From Paramarasmius palmivorus (Eukaryota > Basidiomycota > Agaricomycetes > Agaricales > Marasmiaceae): a stretch of DNA of 64,000 bases. The DNA is taken from positions 186,001 to 250,000 of the forward strand of contig JAYKXP010000070.1 in assembly GCA_037176845.1 (NCBI GenBank), written 5' to 3'. The notes below the pieces were generated by a model, which did no database searches, was not told the origin of the DNA, and worked only from the letters and a program-made list of their open reading frames with translations. A program made the translations under genes and the position numbers. Of this stretch, positions 12,469 through 23,629 are shown piece after piece (positions within the stretch are counted from its first letter, which is position 1; each line of letters opens with the position of its first letter).

Positions 12469-13432
12469 ATGGCTTCATTCACACTTTGGCATCAGAACGA
12501 GCGACGCCATGATTACGATGCTGAGTACGCGTTCTCCTTGTAAAATAGGTCCGACACTTATCATCCCCGGCTCTTCATCGTACTAGTCAGGATTATCCGA
12601 CGCCTGAAATATTCATAGCCCAGCGAGACATGGTACGTCAGTGCTCGCCAGCCTCTTCACCGTCTGACTCTTCCATCCGCAGAATCAGAGACCTGTTGAT
12701 AACCTCTCAGTGGGAAAGGCTGTCGCGAAAACTCATGTCGATTACGGTCATTGGCATAGGTATTCCAGTGGCGGCGCCCTACTGACGCCAGAGGACATGC
12801 AAAGCCACGATGGCGAGTTCTATAGTTTCTGTGTCCCACCAGGAGGCTGTGACCATCTACATCTTTCTCTGTCTCCGGTACCTCATGTCATCAGACCAGA
12901 CATCGCTATTCAGCATCGAGTCATTCATCAAGTGCATGGAGTAGTCTCAGGCATCGACTTCTCTGGCTGTATGCCTACAGTCCCTGATCTAGGGTACGAA
13001 GACACGCCACACGCCATCAGCAACAATACTGGCAGCGACTACGGCAATGATTCTCCGTACACTAGCAAGGAGTCTGGGCACCTTTTCAAGGAAGTGGTGG
13101 CTTCACCGGGTGTCATAGGCGCTAGCCAACGAAGGAGACGGCCGACTAACTTAAGTCGGCTCTACAAGTGCGCCGAATCTTTCAACTGCACAGCTACTTT
13201 CACCACTTCACATAATTTACGAAGTAAGTTTTTTTTGGTTCATTCTCGCAAGAGGCAGTAAACTGAGTGTGGCGTGATTCCTTTCTCAGACCACGTTGAC
13301 TCCCATCGAGGCATTCGCCGACATCAGTGCCCTTTCTGCTTCAAGAAAGCGGTGACGAAGTCCGATATTAAACGCCACATGAAAACTTGTAAGAAACGGA
13401 AATATTCTGGTGGCGCTCCGGGGCCATCGTAG
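12469..13432 (+). CDS. C2H2/C2HC two-zinc-finger protein, paralogue B
   Basis: Four exons: 12469-12524, 12587-12632, 12683-13223 and 13290-13432. All are in phase and encode 261 aa. Introns are 62, 50 and 66 bp. The N-terminal ~170 residues are low-complexity. The motif VVASPGVIGASQRRRR comes next. Finger 1 is C-x5-C-x12-H-x3-H, interrupted by the last intron after HNLR, as in paralogues A and C. Finger 2 is C-x2-C-x12-H-x3-C (CPFCFKK...DIKRHMKTC). The short first two exons show that N-terminal micro-exons exist in the family, which supports an extra small intron near the start of paralogue A. The protein ends 17 residues after the last finger. Likely nuclear; function unknown. Confidence 0.8.
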
Positions 13433-16400
13433 GTTTGATGAACACGGTCGGTTTCCTGGCTTCTCAGATACATGTTGATATGTCGGATAAATTCCTTCTT
13501 CAATTTGTGTACTCGTTTGATCTAGACTTATCCCTGAGTCGAGTCGGATCTTACAAAATATTCATTGGCTTCTTTTATGCGTGTAGGACGGCTCTTGTCA
13601 CAGCTACCACCATCAATATCACCGTGATCATCATCTTGGCATGAACGGTGGTCAGGTATATTATCCTTAGGGTCACTGCTCAGTGCTAAGTGAGACATTC
13701 ATCGTTTCAGACCGAGAAGAGGCGAGATTGCGCCTCTCTCTTTCACCAGATCCCAGACAATTCGATGACATTGACAGTAGAAAGATGCTAGGTGGCACCA
13801 TGATGGTCACGGTGTTCCCACCCTACTCAGAGACCACTGGAGGCGACTGACCAAAGCAAATATCGCGGTTGGTGTCATGATTATTAGTAGCAACTCAAGC
13901 TCAAGGCCCAAGTATAGGTAACGTTCAGCTTTTGTAATACGAGTACTGTCAGAGAGCTATGTACACAAAAGAGAAGAGTACCTATACAATTTACTCTTGG
14001 CGGTGGCTTGATATCTTCGTGGGAACTTCAGCCTGTTTAAGGGAAGTACGTATACCTAACGGCACTGTCCAGCGTTCTTCTTTTTTTTTCTTTTTTGTGG
14101 AGCGTTTACGAAGAGGTTAACCTTTCGGAGAGCAAACGTGGTGGTTCCTCTCGAGACGCTGACAGTCAGCAACTGTCCTTGAGGCCGACAAAGTCGGTGC
14201 TCCTCTTCCGCATGTGGGGCAAGGGAACTAGACCTCGCCATCTGTCCGGCGTTCTTCTGTCATCTCGTTTTCTCGATTCCCTTTGGCTTCCTTCACCGCT
14301 GAACCGAGCCTTGGAGGATTGACGACAAAACGTTGGCTTTGGAATGCAGAGATATATGCAGGAGCTCCAAGTTCTCTGCTTCGACGTCTACCAAATTCGC
14401 GCTACAATCAACCAGGATTCGACTTCGGTTGTACGGTCGAACCCTTCGGGTCCCTCGCTCTCTGCTCAAGAGGCTCTCAAGGATTAACAGCTCTGCAAAA
14501 ACACAATTCCCACAAACAGAATGCTCAGGCGAATGTTCGTGTCAACGATTGTCCGCGATGCTAGCTCACCACCACCTGGCGCAACATTGGACCTTCTTGT
14601 TTTGGTTTTGGATGTGGATCTACATGGCAACGGTGTGTATTTTATTCCTCGAAACCTTTTTAAGATTGGCTGACTGCTTCTACTCACAGGTCTGTCTCTA
14701 CACACATGAAGAAACTAGGCCGAATTCGTTCCCGATCTCGACGTATCAACAAGATGGGGCACCACCACTTTTACTTCCATGCCCTACCTCGGCGCGTATT
14801 TGTTAGACTGAAAGAGAACAAAGCTTTCTGAAATCTACTTCGCTCGTGTCTTCTGCGATCAGCCTGTGCTCCCGACCCTGGAAGTCCATCAATAAATTTC
14901 ATCAAATTGGAATGATTGTTGAATTGTACCCGCCAGGTCCCTAAATGTTACCGGTCGGACTCGAGAGTTCGATGGGTGGGCGTTTTGGTCATCGAGTCGG
15001 CATACATAGTAGACCGTTGCATTAGAGAGATAAGGAGCGGAGACAGCTGAGTTGTGCCAACGTGTACTTAGTACGTGAGGGTTTTGATAACAAGATATAG
15101 ACTTCCACAGTACGCCTCCTCCCAAAGCCAATTGTCGTTCGCAAGATCAGCGGTTGTGCATCGGTCCTTGTTCTCCCCGCCGGTCCTCCGCTGGTATGTA
15201 TGGCACAGGTTGATTTTGGCGTGCGCAGACTGAAAAAATAATCCAGGCTACGGTTCAAGGACGTGAGTTGGTTGCGAGGAACCTGTAAATGTTGTCCATA
15301 GGTCTCGTAAGGAGTCTAGAACCTACGCATTTTCCTGCCCATCAAGTTTGTTTACCGTTCCTCTTCGCTTCTCGACTACTGAAAAGCTCAAGGAAAGAAG
15401 TTCTATTCGGATAATAGAGTTCAGAAAAACGCACTCGCGGGGTCATCAGATTCGCTGAAGACTACCATTTACGGGTTGTCTTAGTCGTGCCGGAGCACAA
15501 GGTACAGTATCGCTTGGGTTGTTTCAGAGTCGACTTGATTTGACCTGTTTTGTATGTCTGTAGGCTGGCTGCCATGTAGACACGGGCTAGTAATTTCGGA
15601 AAAAAAGGTGCCTCGTGAGTCATGTCCTGGCTCTTGGGCTTTGGGGCGATGCGCTGGTGTGGGGAATTGTGGTTCATGTTCGGTTTGGCGACTCAAATAA
15701 TAGCCTACAAACAAGTGGTATGGTTACTTGTATACCGCCAAATCCGACGTACTGACTTTCTCTGGGCCAAGCTGTCGGTATGTTCGACACTAAATGACAG
15801 CTTGAAGACGGTGTCTATGATTTACGATACAAATGCAGTCTTGGCAACACTGTGTCTACCCTTCAGTCAATTGACCCAAACTGTCATGGGACGCCTGCGT
15901 CGCTTAGCGAGGCCTACTCTGAATAATTCAATAAGTTCCATTCCCTCGGGAATGTCTCAATTGCGCCCTACTTCTGCCATCTACTGTGACGATGTCTCGT
16001 TTTACATCAAGGTCGATTCCTATTCCTTATCTCTGCAAGTGTGTGACGCCAACATTTCAGGTAGGCCAAAAATAATTGATGGTGACTACTCCCGCGGATC
16101 TGAAGGAAGTCGTCCTGGAGCTATCGGCCACGAAACACCGCGAGTGACTCACAGCTTGGAAAAGTCAGATAATCCCGCAGATACCAACCGCTTAGGTGGC
16201 TTACGACATGTAACCACTCAAAATTGACACTTTTCGCTCCTGACGAGGAAGGATTACGATCGCTGTAGGTCCCTACAAATATTTTCATCTCTTTTTCTAA
16301 TCTGGTTTCATGGCTGTACTGTCTATGAGCTGAGAATTGGCGCCTTTTACTCAGCCAAATATGCTACTTATAATTTCAGTTCGGGTCCGCCACAATCACC

Positions 16401-16434
16401 CACACCTCTATCCATCTTACCTTTCACCAGGACG
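13433..16434. other. gene-poor gap between zinc-finger paralogues B and C
   Basis: Contains the 3' region of paralogue B and a few unsupported open frames, the longest at 14333-14806 and 15622-16227 on the plus strand. They have no recognisable motif, no splice support and no paralogue here. A pyrimidine-rich tract lies near 14075-14100. No gene called. Confidence 0.4.
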
Positions 16435-17429
16435 ATGTACATGGTAGAATCGACACGACTTCCAGAGCCTATGCCCATCAGTTGGTACCAAGACAACGCC
16501 TCTTGCAGGCCTGAGTATGAGTTTCCTTCGTCTTCAAGTTGGCACGATCGACAACTTACCTCTCTGCATCGTTTTCATAGCGCGTGGCAATGTCCCGATG
16601 TCTTTCGCACTCACGGTTGTGCTACCCATCCGTACCAAGGGCCGACCTCTTCAAGTGCCACAGATCTTGCTCGGCAATTTGAGTGGACTGGGGTCGAGTG
16701 GAGGGACGATGCTCACTACGAGAAGGAAATGAGGTCTCTCAAGCCTGCCAGAATGAACGGTAGCTCAGAGTTAGAATACTGGCCGGCACACCCCAACAGC
16801 GATATTGGCCCTTTCAAATCGCCCTCCCGTGGCTACCTAAACTCGTCGATTCTACCAGTCACCACCGCCATCGCACTCTGCATGGCAGTCACCCTTGGGT
16901 TCCCACTCTTGCAGTGGTCTGATGATCCAAAATACCGGATCCAGATTTTCAATCATCTCCCCGCATGCAGTTCTCCCAAATTCCTGTGGGTGGCGCGACG
17001 CCACATTCCCGTTGACCCCCAGCGTTAACCTCAGGCAAGGCCTTCCGACTCAGAGTGGTGGTGACATGCAGCCTCGCATAATCAAGCAGGTTGTGGCATC
17101 GGAAGGGGTCGTAGAAGCAAGTGCTCGACGACGACTACAGACCAATCCCGAGCGCCTCTTTTACTGTCCTGTCCCATCGTGTACGTCTACTTTTACTGCG
17201 CGTCATAATCTAAACAGTAGGGTGTATAATTTGTCTTCGATTAAGCTTTTGACAACGCAATTTTCTAGACCACATGAAATCTCATCGGGGCGAGAAAGAC
17301 CATCAATGTGCTTATTGTCCCTATGAAGCTGTCACCAAGTGGGATATCAAGCGGCACATGAGGACCTGTAGATATCATGGATCATCACTATTCGCTATGA
17401 ATGCTCCGAGACACTCGCAAGTCCAGTAA
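16435..17429 (+). CDS. C2H2/C2HC two-zinc-finger protein, paralogue C
   Basis: Starts with ATG at 16435. The 3' part is clear: an exon ending at 17216, a 52-bp intron (17217-17268) and a last exon 17269-17429. The middle needs at least one intron to move from the 5' frame to the zinc-finger frame. In-phase options use a GTAGCT donor at 16760 or a GTGGCT donor at 16829 with the CAG acceptor at 16968-16970; I could not choose. Finger 1 (C-x5-C-x12-H-x3-H) is split by the intron at the same place as in A and B. Finger 2 is CAYCPYE...DIKRHMRTC (C-x2-C-x12-H-x3-C). The element QVVASEGVVEASARRR precedes the fingers, as in A and B. The N-terminal region is low-complexity. Confidence 0.7.
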
Positions 17430-18196
17430 ATCGCGGTCACTCGCCATCTGCTCCAACTCCTGTCTAACAAACCACAGTTTGACTAGTTGATATGTTCCGC
17501 GCTATATCTTGTTGGTTGCAGCCATTTGTTATTTCCTCGTAACTCGGAACCAGCTACATCTGATCAACACTATGTCACTCTGTTACTTACAATATCCACA
17601 GTCGCGATCCGAGAGTGAAGTTGACACTCATGTACTGCTTGAAAACCGAACAATGACTTAACATTTTATCTAAAGATCCTTGCACGAAACTGAAAATGTA
17701 TTCGCTTAGACCTGTTAGCATGAATAGGGATAGAACATGATGGACTTTGGAGTCCCTTGTCAATGGGATCGACGCCGGGCGAAAAGCCTATGATACCGGA
17801 ATGCTTTTGGGAATGCTAAAAGGCGATTTAAATTACAATCTGGGGATTCATCAATAGCTATCAAGAAAACGAAGGGAAGCGCTGAAAAAAATAATGGCCC
17901 ACTGTACTCTCATGGTGTACATGGTTAGTCACATATTCCCCAGATCGCCAGAGCATTGATAGCTAGTGTGAATGTCAGCGGAGGATGCAATCACCACATG
18001 ACTGCCAATACGAGAGTTCCGTGGTTCACGCAACCTAGGCTACCTGGTTACTTCGAGATGTCGCCAGATACCGATATAACCACGAGCAAGGACAAGTTGA
18101 GAAAGTTTGGTGCCATCTGAGATCTGGAATTGACACCTGATGCATTTTTCCTAGGAAAACGGGAATTACATGCGAGCCGCTGTGGGGGAGGGCGAA
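17430..18196. other. intergenic, nothing recognised
   Basis: Separates zinc-finger gene C from the decayed peptidase copy. No convincing open frame on either strand. Confidence 0.5.
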
Positions 18197-18870
18197 TCAT
18201 TGAAGACACTGATATGAGATTTCAGACCACCACCACAGCACGCAGTACACGTCGAGACCATGGCCGACCGTTTCGAATCTCAAGTAGAACGAATTGATAT
18301 CTACCTGATCCTCGCCCACGCCGGTATAGAGCCTGGATCGAAAGAGTCCATCTCTGTAACGTGTCGATGTTATGAGAAAAACTACCCTTCTTTTTTGATA
18401 GATACGCACTCTTCAGCCGCCCGCCAAGAGAATATAATTGCATTTTTGACTTCCTCGGTATCGAGCACCCTTCGAGTAACGCGGTTCCACTTCCATTGTC
18501 ATTAGTACTGCCTTGAAAAGATTTATGTTCAGCGAGTCGAGTAGCAGAGAGTATACTGAAACGTACGGTTCGCACCTAGTTGTTAAGGTTCGTCTACCGG
18601 ATCGTGTTTCGGCAAAAACATTGACGGTAGTCCTGTTTTCGATGATCTGGTTCTGCTCATACTCCACTATCAGCCTTTTACCAACTAGTACCTTCCCTCT
18701 CAGTGCCAAACCTATATCCTGTGGAACGTATCCCGCAGGGACATACTCTGGACTGCCACTCATCGCTCCCACGTTGTTGTAAAGAAGGCAGCTAGAGCAC
18801 TGCATGCCTTTGCGGCTTTTACCTTCGCGCCGAATGTCGTGCCGTCCGGGCAGGAGCCTCGAATTACTTG
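18197..18870 (-). pseudogene. decayed partial copy of the M28 aminopeptidase
   Basis: On the minus strand the region repeats pieces of the intact gene at 19023-20774 in the same order. RGSCPDGTTF (near 18840) is followed, after a frame change, by YVPAGYVPQDIGLALR and then IENRTTVNVFAET. Further on, DQVDINSFYLRFETVGHG matches the intact EQIDNLLLYLNFDMVGRG. The zinc-ligand Asp of FDMVG has become Glu, the HLD and NDDGSGS block is missing, and no single frame connects the pieces. This is a truncated tandem duplicate, not a gene. Confidence 0.8.
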
Positions 18871-19022
18871 CCATCGCTCTGACTTCGCCAGCCCTGGATC
18901 AGCTTCAGCTACCCAAGAAACAGAATCGCGTGTTGTCACAGCCGCATGATCTATCAGTCACAAATTGCGTGACGAAAATCAGAAAGCCCTCGAAAAAATT
19001 TATTATATCGAATACATTAGCA

Positions 19023-20774
19023 TTACACCTCTTCTTCATGAGAGCACTGCTTTGTGAACTCGAGGTCGACCTCGTTCAGGTTCACAAGAACCTTTGGAGC
19101 GACGCTCGTTGCATTTTTCGGAATCAGTGTTGTCCCTTCATCGATGAGCTTGAGCAGAATGGTCTGTGCAGCTTGAGTGTTGATGAACAACTGCGTCTTG
19201 TTCACATTGTCATATCCGTCGCATGCTTGGTGATAGCACGGGTCTTGGGCTTGGCCGGTACCAGTGAAGAGTCCACCAACGGGCTTGCTGATTTCTTCGA
19301 GGAAAGGCACATAGTCGGATCCACCGCTGAGAGCAACGGGTTGGACTGGGATACCTCGGGCAGCGAAGAAGTCCTCGAAGAGCGCTTCGATGATGTCGGA
19401 GCCGGCGGGAGCGACGCGACCGTAGGTAGAGCCATCCTATTGAAAGGCTGATTAGAATCCTATCGATTACGATGGATATTAAAACGTACTCCATCAAAGA
19501 CACCTATAAAGAGTCGTTTAGTAAATTGAATAATGATGGTATTGAGATTAAGAACGTACCATAGAAGCCGCGGCCAACCATATCAAAGTTCAAGTACAGC
19601 AAGAGATTGTCGATTTGCTCCTGTTCCAGCGTGCGAACATGGAATCTAGATCCGAGGAGGCCATTCCTAGAAATGTCCTGTTAGTGTATTGATCTCAACG
19701 TGAGGTTAAACACATACTCTTCTGCACCCCACCAGGAGAAACGAACAGCGTTCTTGACACGCTTGGCATCGAGTGTCCGCAGAAGCTCGAGGATTAGAGT
19801 GCTTCCACTCCCGTCATCGTTAATACCAGGGCCGGCTTGAACACCATCGACTATGGGAGGTTACTTCAGTCAGAAGGAGTAGTAGAGATGACGGTATGAC
19901 ATACGGTGGGCACCGAGCTGAATGAGGTTCTTCTTGTCTCCAGCCTTCGTCTCGGCAAAAACATTGACCGTTGTTCGATTCTCTATGGTTTGTTTATGTT
20001 CGTAATCCACCGTGATGACTTCTCCAGCCAATACCCTCTCTCTCAACGCCAGCCCGTCCTCTTGTAGAAGTACTCCAGAAGGAACGTAATCCGGGTTGGG
20101 GGCAGTCAGAGTGCCACTGACTGGGCCAGGTGCGTTATTGTATATCAAAGCTGCGACAGCGCCTCCAGCATTGGCAGTCTTGACCTTTCCGGCGAACGTC
20201 GTGCCATCTGGGCAAGAGCCTCGCTCAATGAGCAAGATCTTTCCAGCAACATCAGCTCCGGTTGCAGCAAGTTCTTCTCCATTGCAGGGCTTGGCATCAC
20301 CAGGGACGACAGCCAGTTCTGCCGTGATACCACCTTCAGGCGTTGAAGGGGAGTATTGGAGGCTGAGTGGGACATAGGATTCGGTCTCGGAGATGTTCAG
20401 TCGGTTGACAGTGACCTGGGTGAATAGCGCTTCAAAAGGCTCCTTCCACACCGTGAACTGCTTTTGTTTGTCGAACTTTGCAATGGAATTGACGATGAAG
20501 TCTACCGAGGCATCAAAGCCAGGCAAACCAAAGGCACGGTTGCCTCCATTGTCGACAGCGATTTTGTAGAGAGATTGCAAAGACTTGTCGAGCCTGAAAA
20601 AAGTTAAGTATCGAAAAGAAATCTCATGTTCAAGCACACGCACTCTGAGATCTGTACAGGACTAGCTCGTGCTTTCCCTGGGCCTACTTGAACTTCGACG
20701 TCAAGACCTACATCGAGGCCAGCGCAGTGAACGGCAGCGAAAACGAGGCCAACGAGGGCAGTAGAGGGTCTCAT
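19023..20774 (-). CDS. secreted M28 family aminopeptidase with PA domain (leucine aminopeptidase 2-like)
   Basis: Six exons: 20774-20644, 20593-19905, 19850-19718, 19666-19560, 19503-19490 (a 14-bp micro-exon) and 19436-19023. They encode 495 aa, the usual length of fungal M28 aminopeptidases. The N-terminus (MRPSTALVGLVFAAVHCAG) is a signal peptide. A protease-associated domain covers about residues 125-240 (GKILLIERGSC, AALIYNNAPG, GLALRERV). The di-zinc catalytic domain follows with all ligands present: H273 in LGAHLD, the Asp of NDDGSGS (285/286), the catalytic and ligand Glu pair E317/E318 in WWGAEE, D346 in NFDMVG and H427 in CYHQACD. Expected role: removal of N-terminal residues from peptides outside the cell. 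A decayed copy lies just downstream. Confidence 0.92.
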
Positions 20775-22453
20775 CGCAAGGGTCGAGCGAATTCCAACTC
20801 CATTCTTCCGGGCTTTTATGTGATCGAGTCGAGTTTTCGTGCCAAGGAGAAGGTCATGATGGTAGCGCTAATAGAAAGGGTCTTGAGAGTTCTTGCAATT
20901 GTAAGCGAGACTCAGATACACATGGTCACCAACTCACTCGTGGTCATGCTCGCATTCTCGTTAGACAAACCATGCTATAGCTCAGATAAGAGAGTTCTTG
21001 GTCAGGGACCTCAATCATTGATTCGTATTGAACAGAATGTACTGCATAAGATGGAAACGTTCGTAGGTACAGTCGTTCTTAGCTTGAACTATTTTACACT
21101 GTCAAGATTTGAGTGAGCCTTCGGGCTTTCCTAAAGTATCTGATGACTCGGCTCCCAAGTGTCGAGTTCGCAAGACGGCTCCAGGGAATTGAATGGCTTG
21201 ATATCTACGCAATCCAGAACGTAGATGTCGAAGTAGCACTTACATACAGGCCCCCATATGCAACCAAGAATTTCGCAATCTATCTTCCAGAAATCGTGAA
21301 ACGACGTTATCCGAAATTCCCGTTGGGACAAGTGTCTGCTCCAAGAACATTGAAACCTGTTCAAGCAGCGATCACCGAGCCGCTCTCGGCCAAGGAACAA
21401 AATTCACTGTCCATGTGCATCGTCGGTGGTAGTAGCCACAGGGGTTGTGTAGGTGAATGTCAAGGTTCTTGTGCCAACTTCGGAGCTTGCAAGCAATGCT
21501 TCCTAGGGATAAGGAAGAGATATTGCGCCAGAATAACTCGTCCGAGTACGTGATCTCTCGAGCGAAGAGCTTCTTGAAGTTCTTCCGGCATTACTGACTG
21601 TCAAGAATCTCAACATGACCAAAGCAATGCAAAAAGACGACTGACAGCTCTTCAAATCCCTCCAACAAGCACAATAGGGAACTGGTAAAGGAGGGGAGCT
21701 GGCCGGTAGCCCAGTGAGCATCAAATAATTCAGAGTCGATGTCTACGGTAGTCTCCCCTGGTAGGTAGACTCAATCGCTCGCAGGCTCGGTTTGTCTCAG
21801 TCTGGGGCACTGTTTTGTCGATTTGAAGCCTCCGTGTCTCTCTTGAGCACTGTCACGGATACTCTTCATAAATGACTGCAATAGCGAGGCAGAATGGGAT
21901 TTCTTGCAGTAGAACAGTAAACGCGCACGACTTTCTCATATTTCCAGATTGCGGGCTAGTAGTAGTGAAGAGACCTTAAGAAAACTTTGGAGAGCTTGAA
22001 AATGTATAAGTAACGCACCTTTTACGGGATATCTCCAGGTGTTCTCCGCCTCTTCCAATATTGAAGCTTGAAGTCCAGGTACCCTATCCAGCGAGTATAC
22101 CCGCAGCGATTAGAGATTCTAGATTCAGAGTGCTGACACGATCGATAATCCAGCCTATGCTTTGAAATAGCCTGAGAGCTATTGGGACAGGCTGGGAAGC
22201 TAGATGATGGTGAGGAGCAGAATGATTCCGCGTTGGATCCATATTACTAGACCTGACCGGCCTTTGTGTGACGATGACAATTGCAAGCATGTTACATGAA
22301 CAAGGATTTGTTCGACCATCATATACATGTTTGTACATACAAGACATACAGATGAATCTATCTACAACTTATCTACAACTGATGCAATTTTTAGAGGTCG
22401 TTAAAATATCATGATAAGATTCGCGGTATTCGCTCGCGAGTAATCCTCGACGA
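20775..22453. other. intergenic, unsupported open frames only
   Basis: An open frame at 21113-21553 (plus) has a Cys-rich end (GCVGECQGSCANFGACKQCF), but I see no upstream or downstream splice partner and no match elsewhere in the window. The ~300 bases next to 20774 should contain the aminopeptidase promoter. Confidence 0.4.
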
Positions 22454-23629
22454 TCAATCCTCCAACCCATTGAGAACCATCTCCATTCGAATTTGAAAGC
22501 AACTAGCAAAAGCCCGAACCAATACCTCATAACATCCCCTCATGACAGCCCAGAGCACCGGATCCAAAATTCCTAGCGCAACGACGTTCTTCCATATTCG
22601 TTGAATCAACCGTAGCTTCTTCAACATCTGATACGCAGAATAATTCTGAGAAAGCTCTTTGGCAAACTCATGTTGTCGAGCGCTGTTTAGGGGATGAGTG
22701 AAGAATGATTTAGCCAACTCGTCCGGATCGTTGCGTTTGGGCGAAGGCTGGTTTGTACCGACTTCGTTGAAGGCGTCGTGGAATTGAGTAAAGGGCGTAG
22801 GTAAGAAAGTAGCGTAGAGGAACTCTACGTGTCGAAGGTAGACATACTGCAAAACTTTGCGAAAGGTTTGAAGGTTGGGTACCCCGATGACCTCAACAGG
22901 TAAAGTGAGCTGGATGGGTTGATTCACAGGAACGGCAGTGGTCTGAGAGTCGTTGATGATCGGCGATGGTGCTAATGGAGGCAGCCGGGCGCAGTGAGAG
23001 GCAACTACAATGGCGTGAAATGGTAATAGCAGCACTTTGCGAGGGCCATGTACGTTGCTTCGCGCACGCTCGTAAACGACGAAAACGTGGGTGGGAACTT
23101 CCCCCGTGACAGTCCTGTGTGCGATCACGGGTAGTTCCCTCAAAATACAGGTTGCGCGACGAGACTGATCCACCGTGACTGAAGACAAGGTATCGAACAA
23201 TCTATGCCAAATAAAGGTCAGCGAGCCAGAATGTGATTGATTGGAAATGCGACACATACCCCACACCCATTGACTGGTATACATCTCTGCATTTTGAGGG
23301 AGGCTGGCCGCAATAAGCAGGACCAAGTGCTACACGAATATTCTCTTCAGGAACCTCTCCGCAACTAGGCATTCTGAGATACGGTAGTAGAAGTGGCAAG
23401 GAGAGCGCCTTGAGTGCAGCCGTGCGCTGAAGCGAGAACCTGCAGGTGCACTTCTTATTGCGGCGACCAAGTACTGGAGTTGCTTCCGCAGGGCTTCCTT
23501 CCCAGACTTCGGAGCCGTGAAGTCGTCACGACGACGACGACGACGACGATGTGAGCGAGGGAGACATTTGCAAAAGTGCTCAGAACGGGAGAGTCTGCGC
23601 AGTCGGTCGTGATTGAGGCTACGAAACAT
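22454..23629 (-). CDS. Clp1-like protein (basidiomycete mating-pathway family)
   Basis: The last exon (23201-22454) and an upstream exon ending at 23260 are joined in phase by a 58-bp GTATGT...TAG intron, giving ...YQSMGVG-LFDTLSSV... . The body has THVFVVYERARS, KVLLLPFHAIVVASHCARLPPL and FRKVLQYVYLRHVEFLYATFLPTP, which I recall as the conserved blocks of Clp1-like proteins. In Coprinopsis and Ustilago, Clp1 acts downstream of the mating-type homeodomain proteins in clamp formation and dikaryon growth. The 5' end is unresolved. The frame of the upstream exon is open to about 23540 without ATG, while the ATG at 23629 (MFRSLNHDR..., an Arg-rich run) lies in another frame and would need an intron of only ~37 bp. 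Identity rests on recalled motifs. Confidence 0.6.

Noticed and set aside
15622..16227. 201-codon open frame on the plus strand with a hydrophobic start
   Set aside because: No recognisable family, no splice partners and no paralogue; composition does not look like a membrane protein beyond the first ~50 residues.
21113..21553. Cys-rich end of a 146-codon open frame
   Set aside because: The Cys spacing matches no family I know; no start context, splice site or second copy supports it.
23526..23560. Run of CGA/CGT triplets near the Clp1-like gene
   Set aside because: A short simple repeat coding for an Arg or Val run depending on frame; noted as low complexity only.
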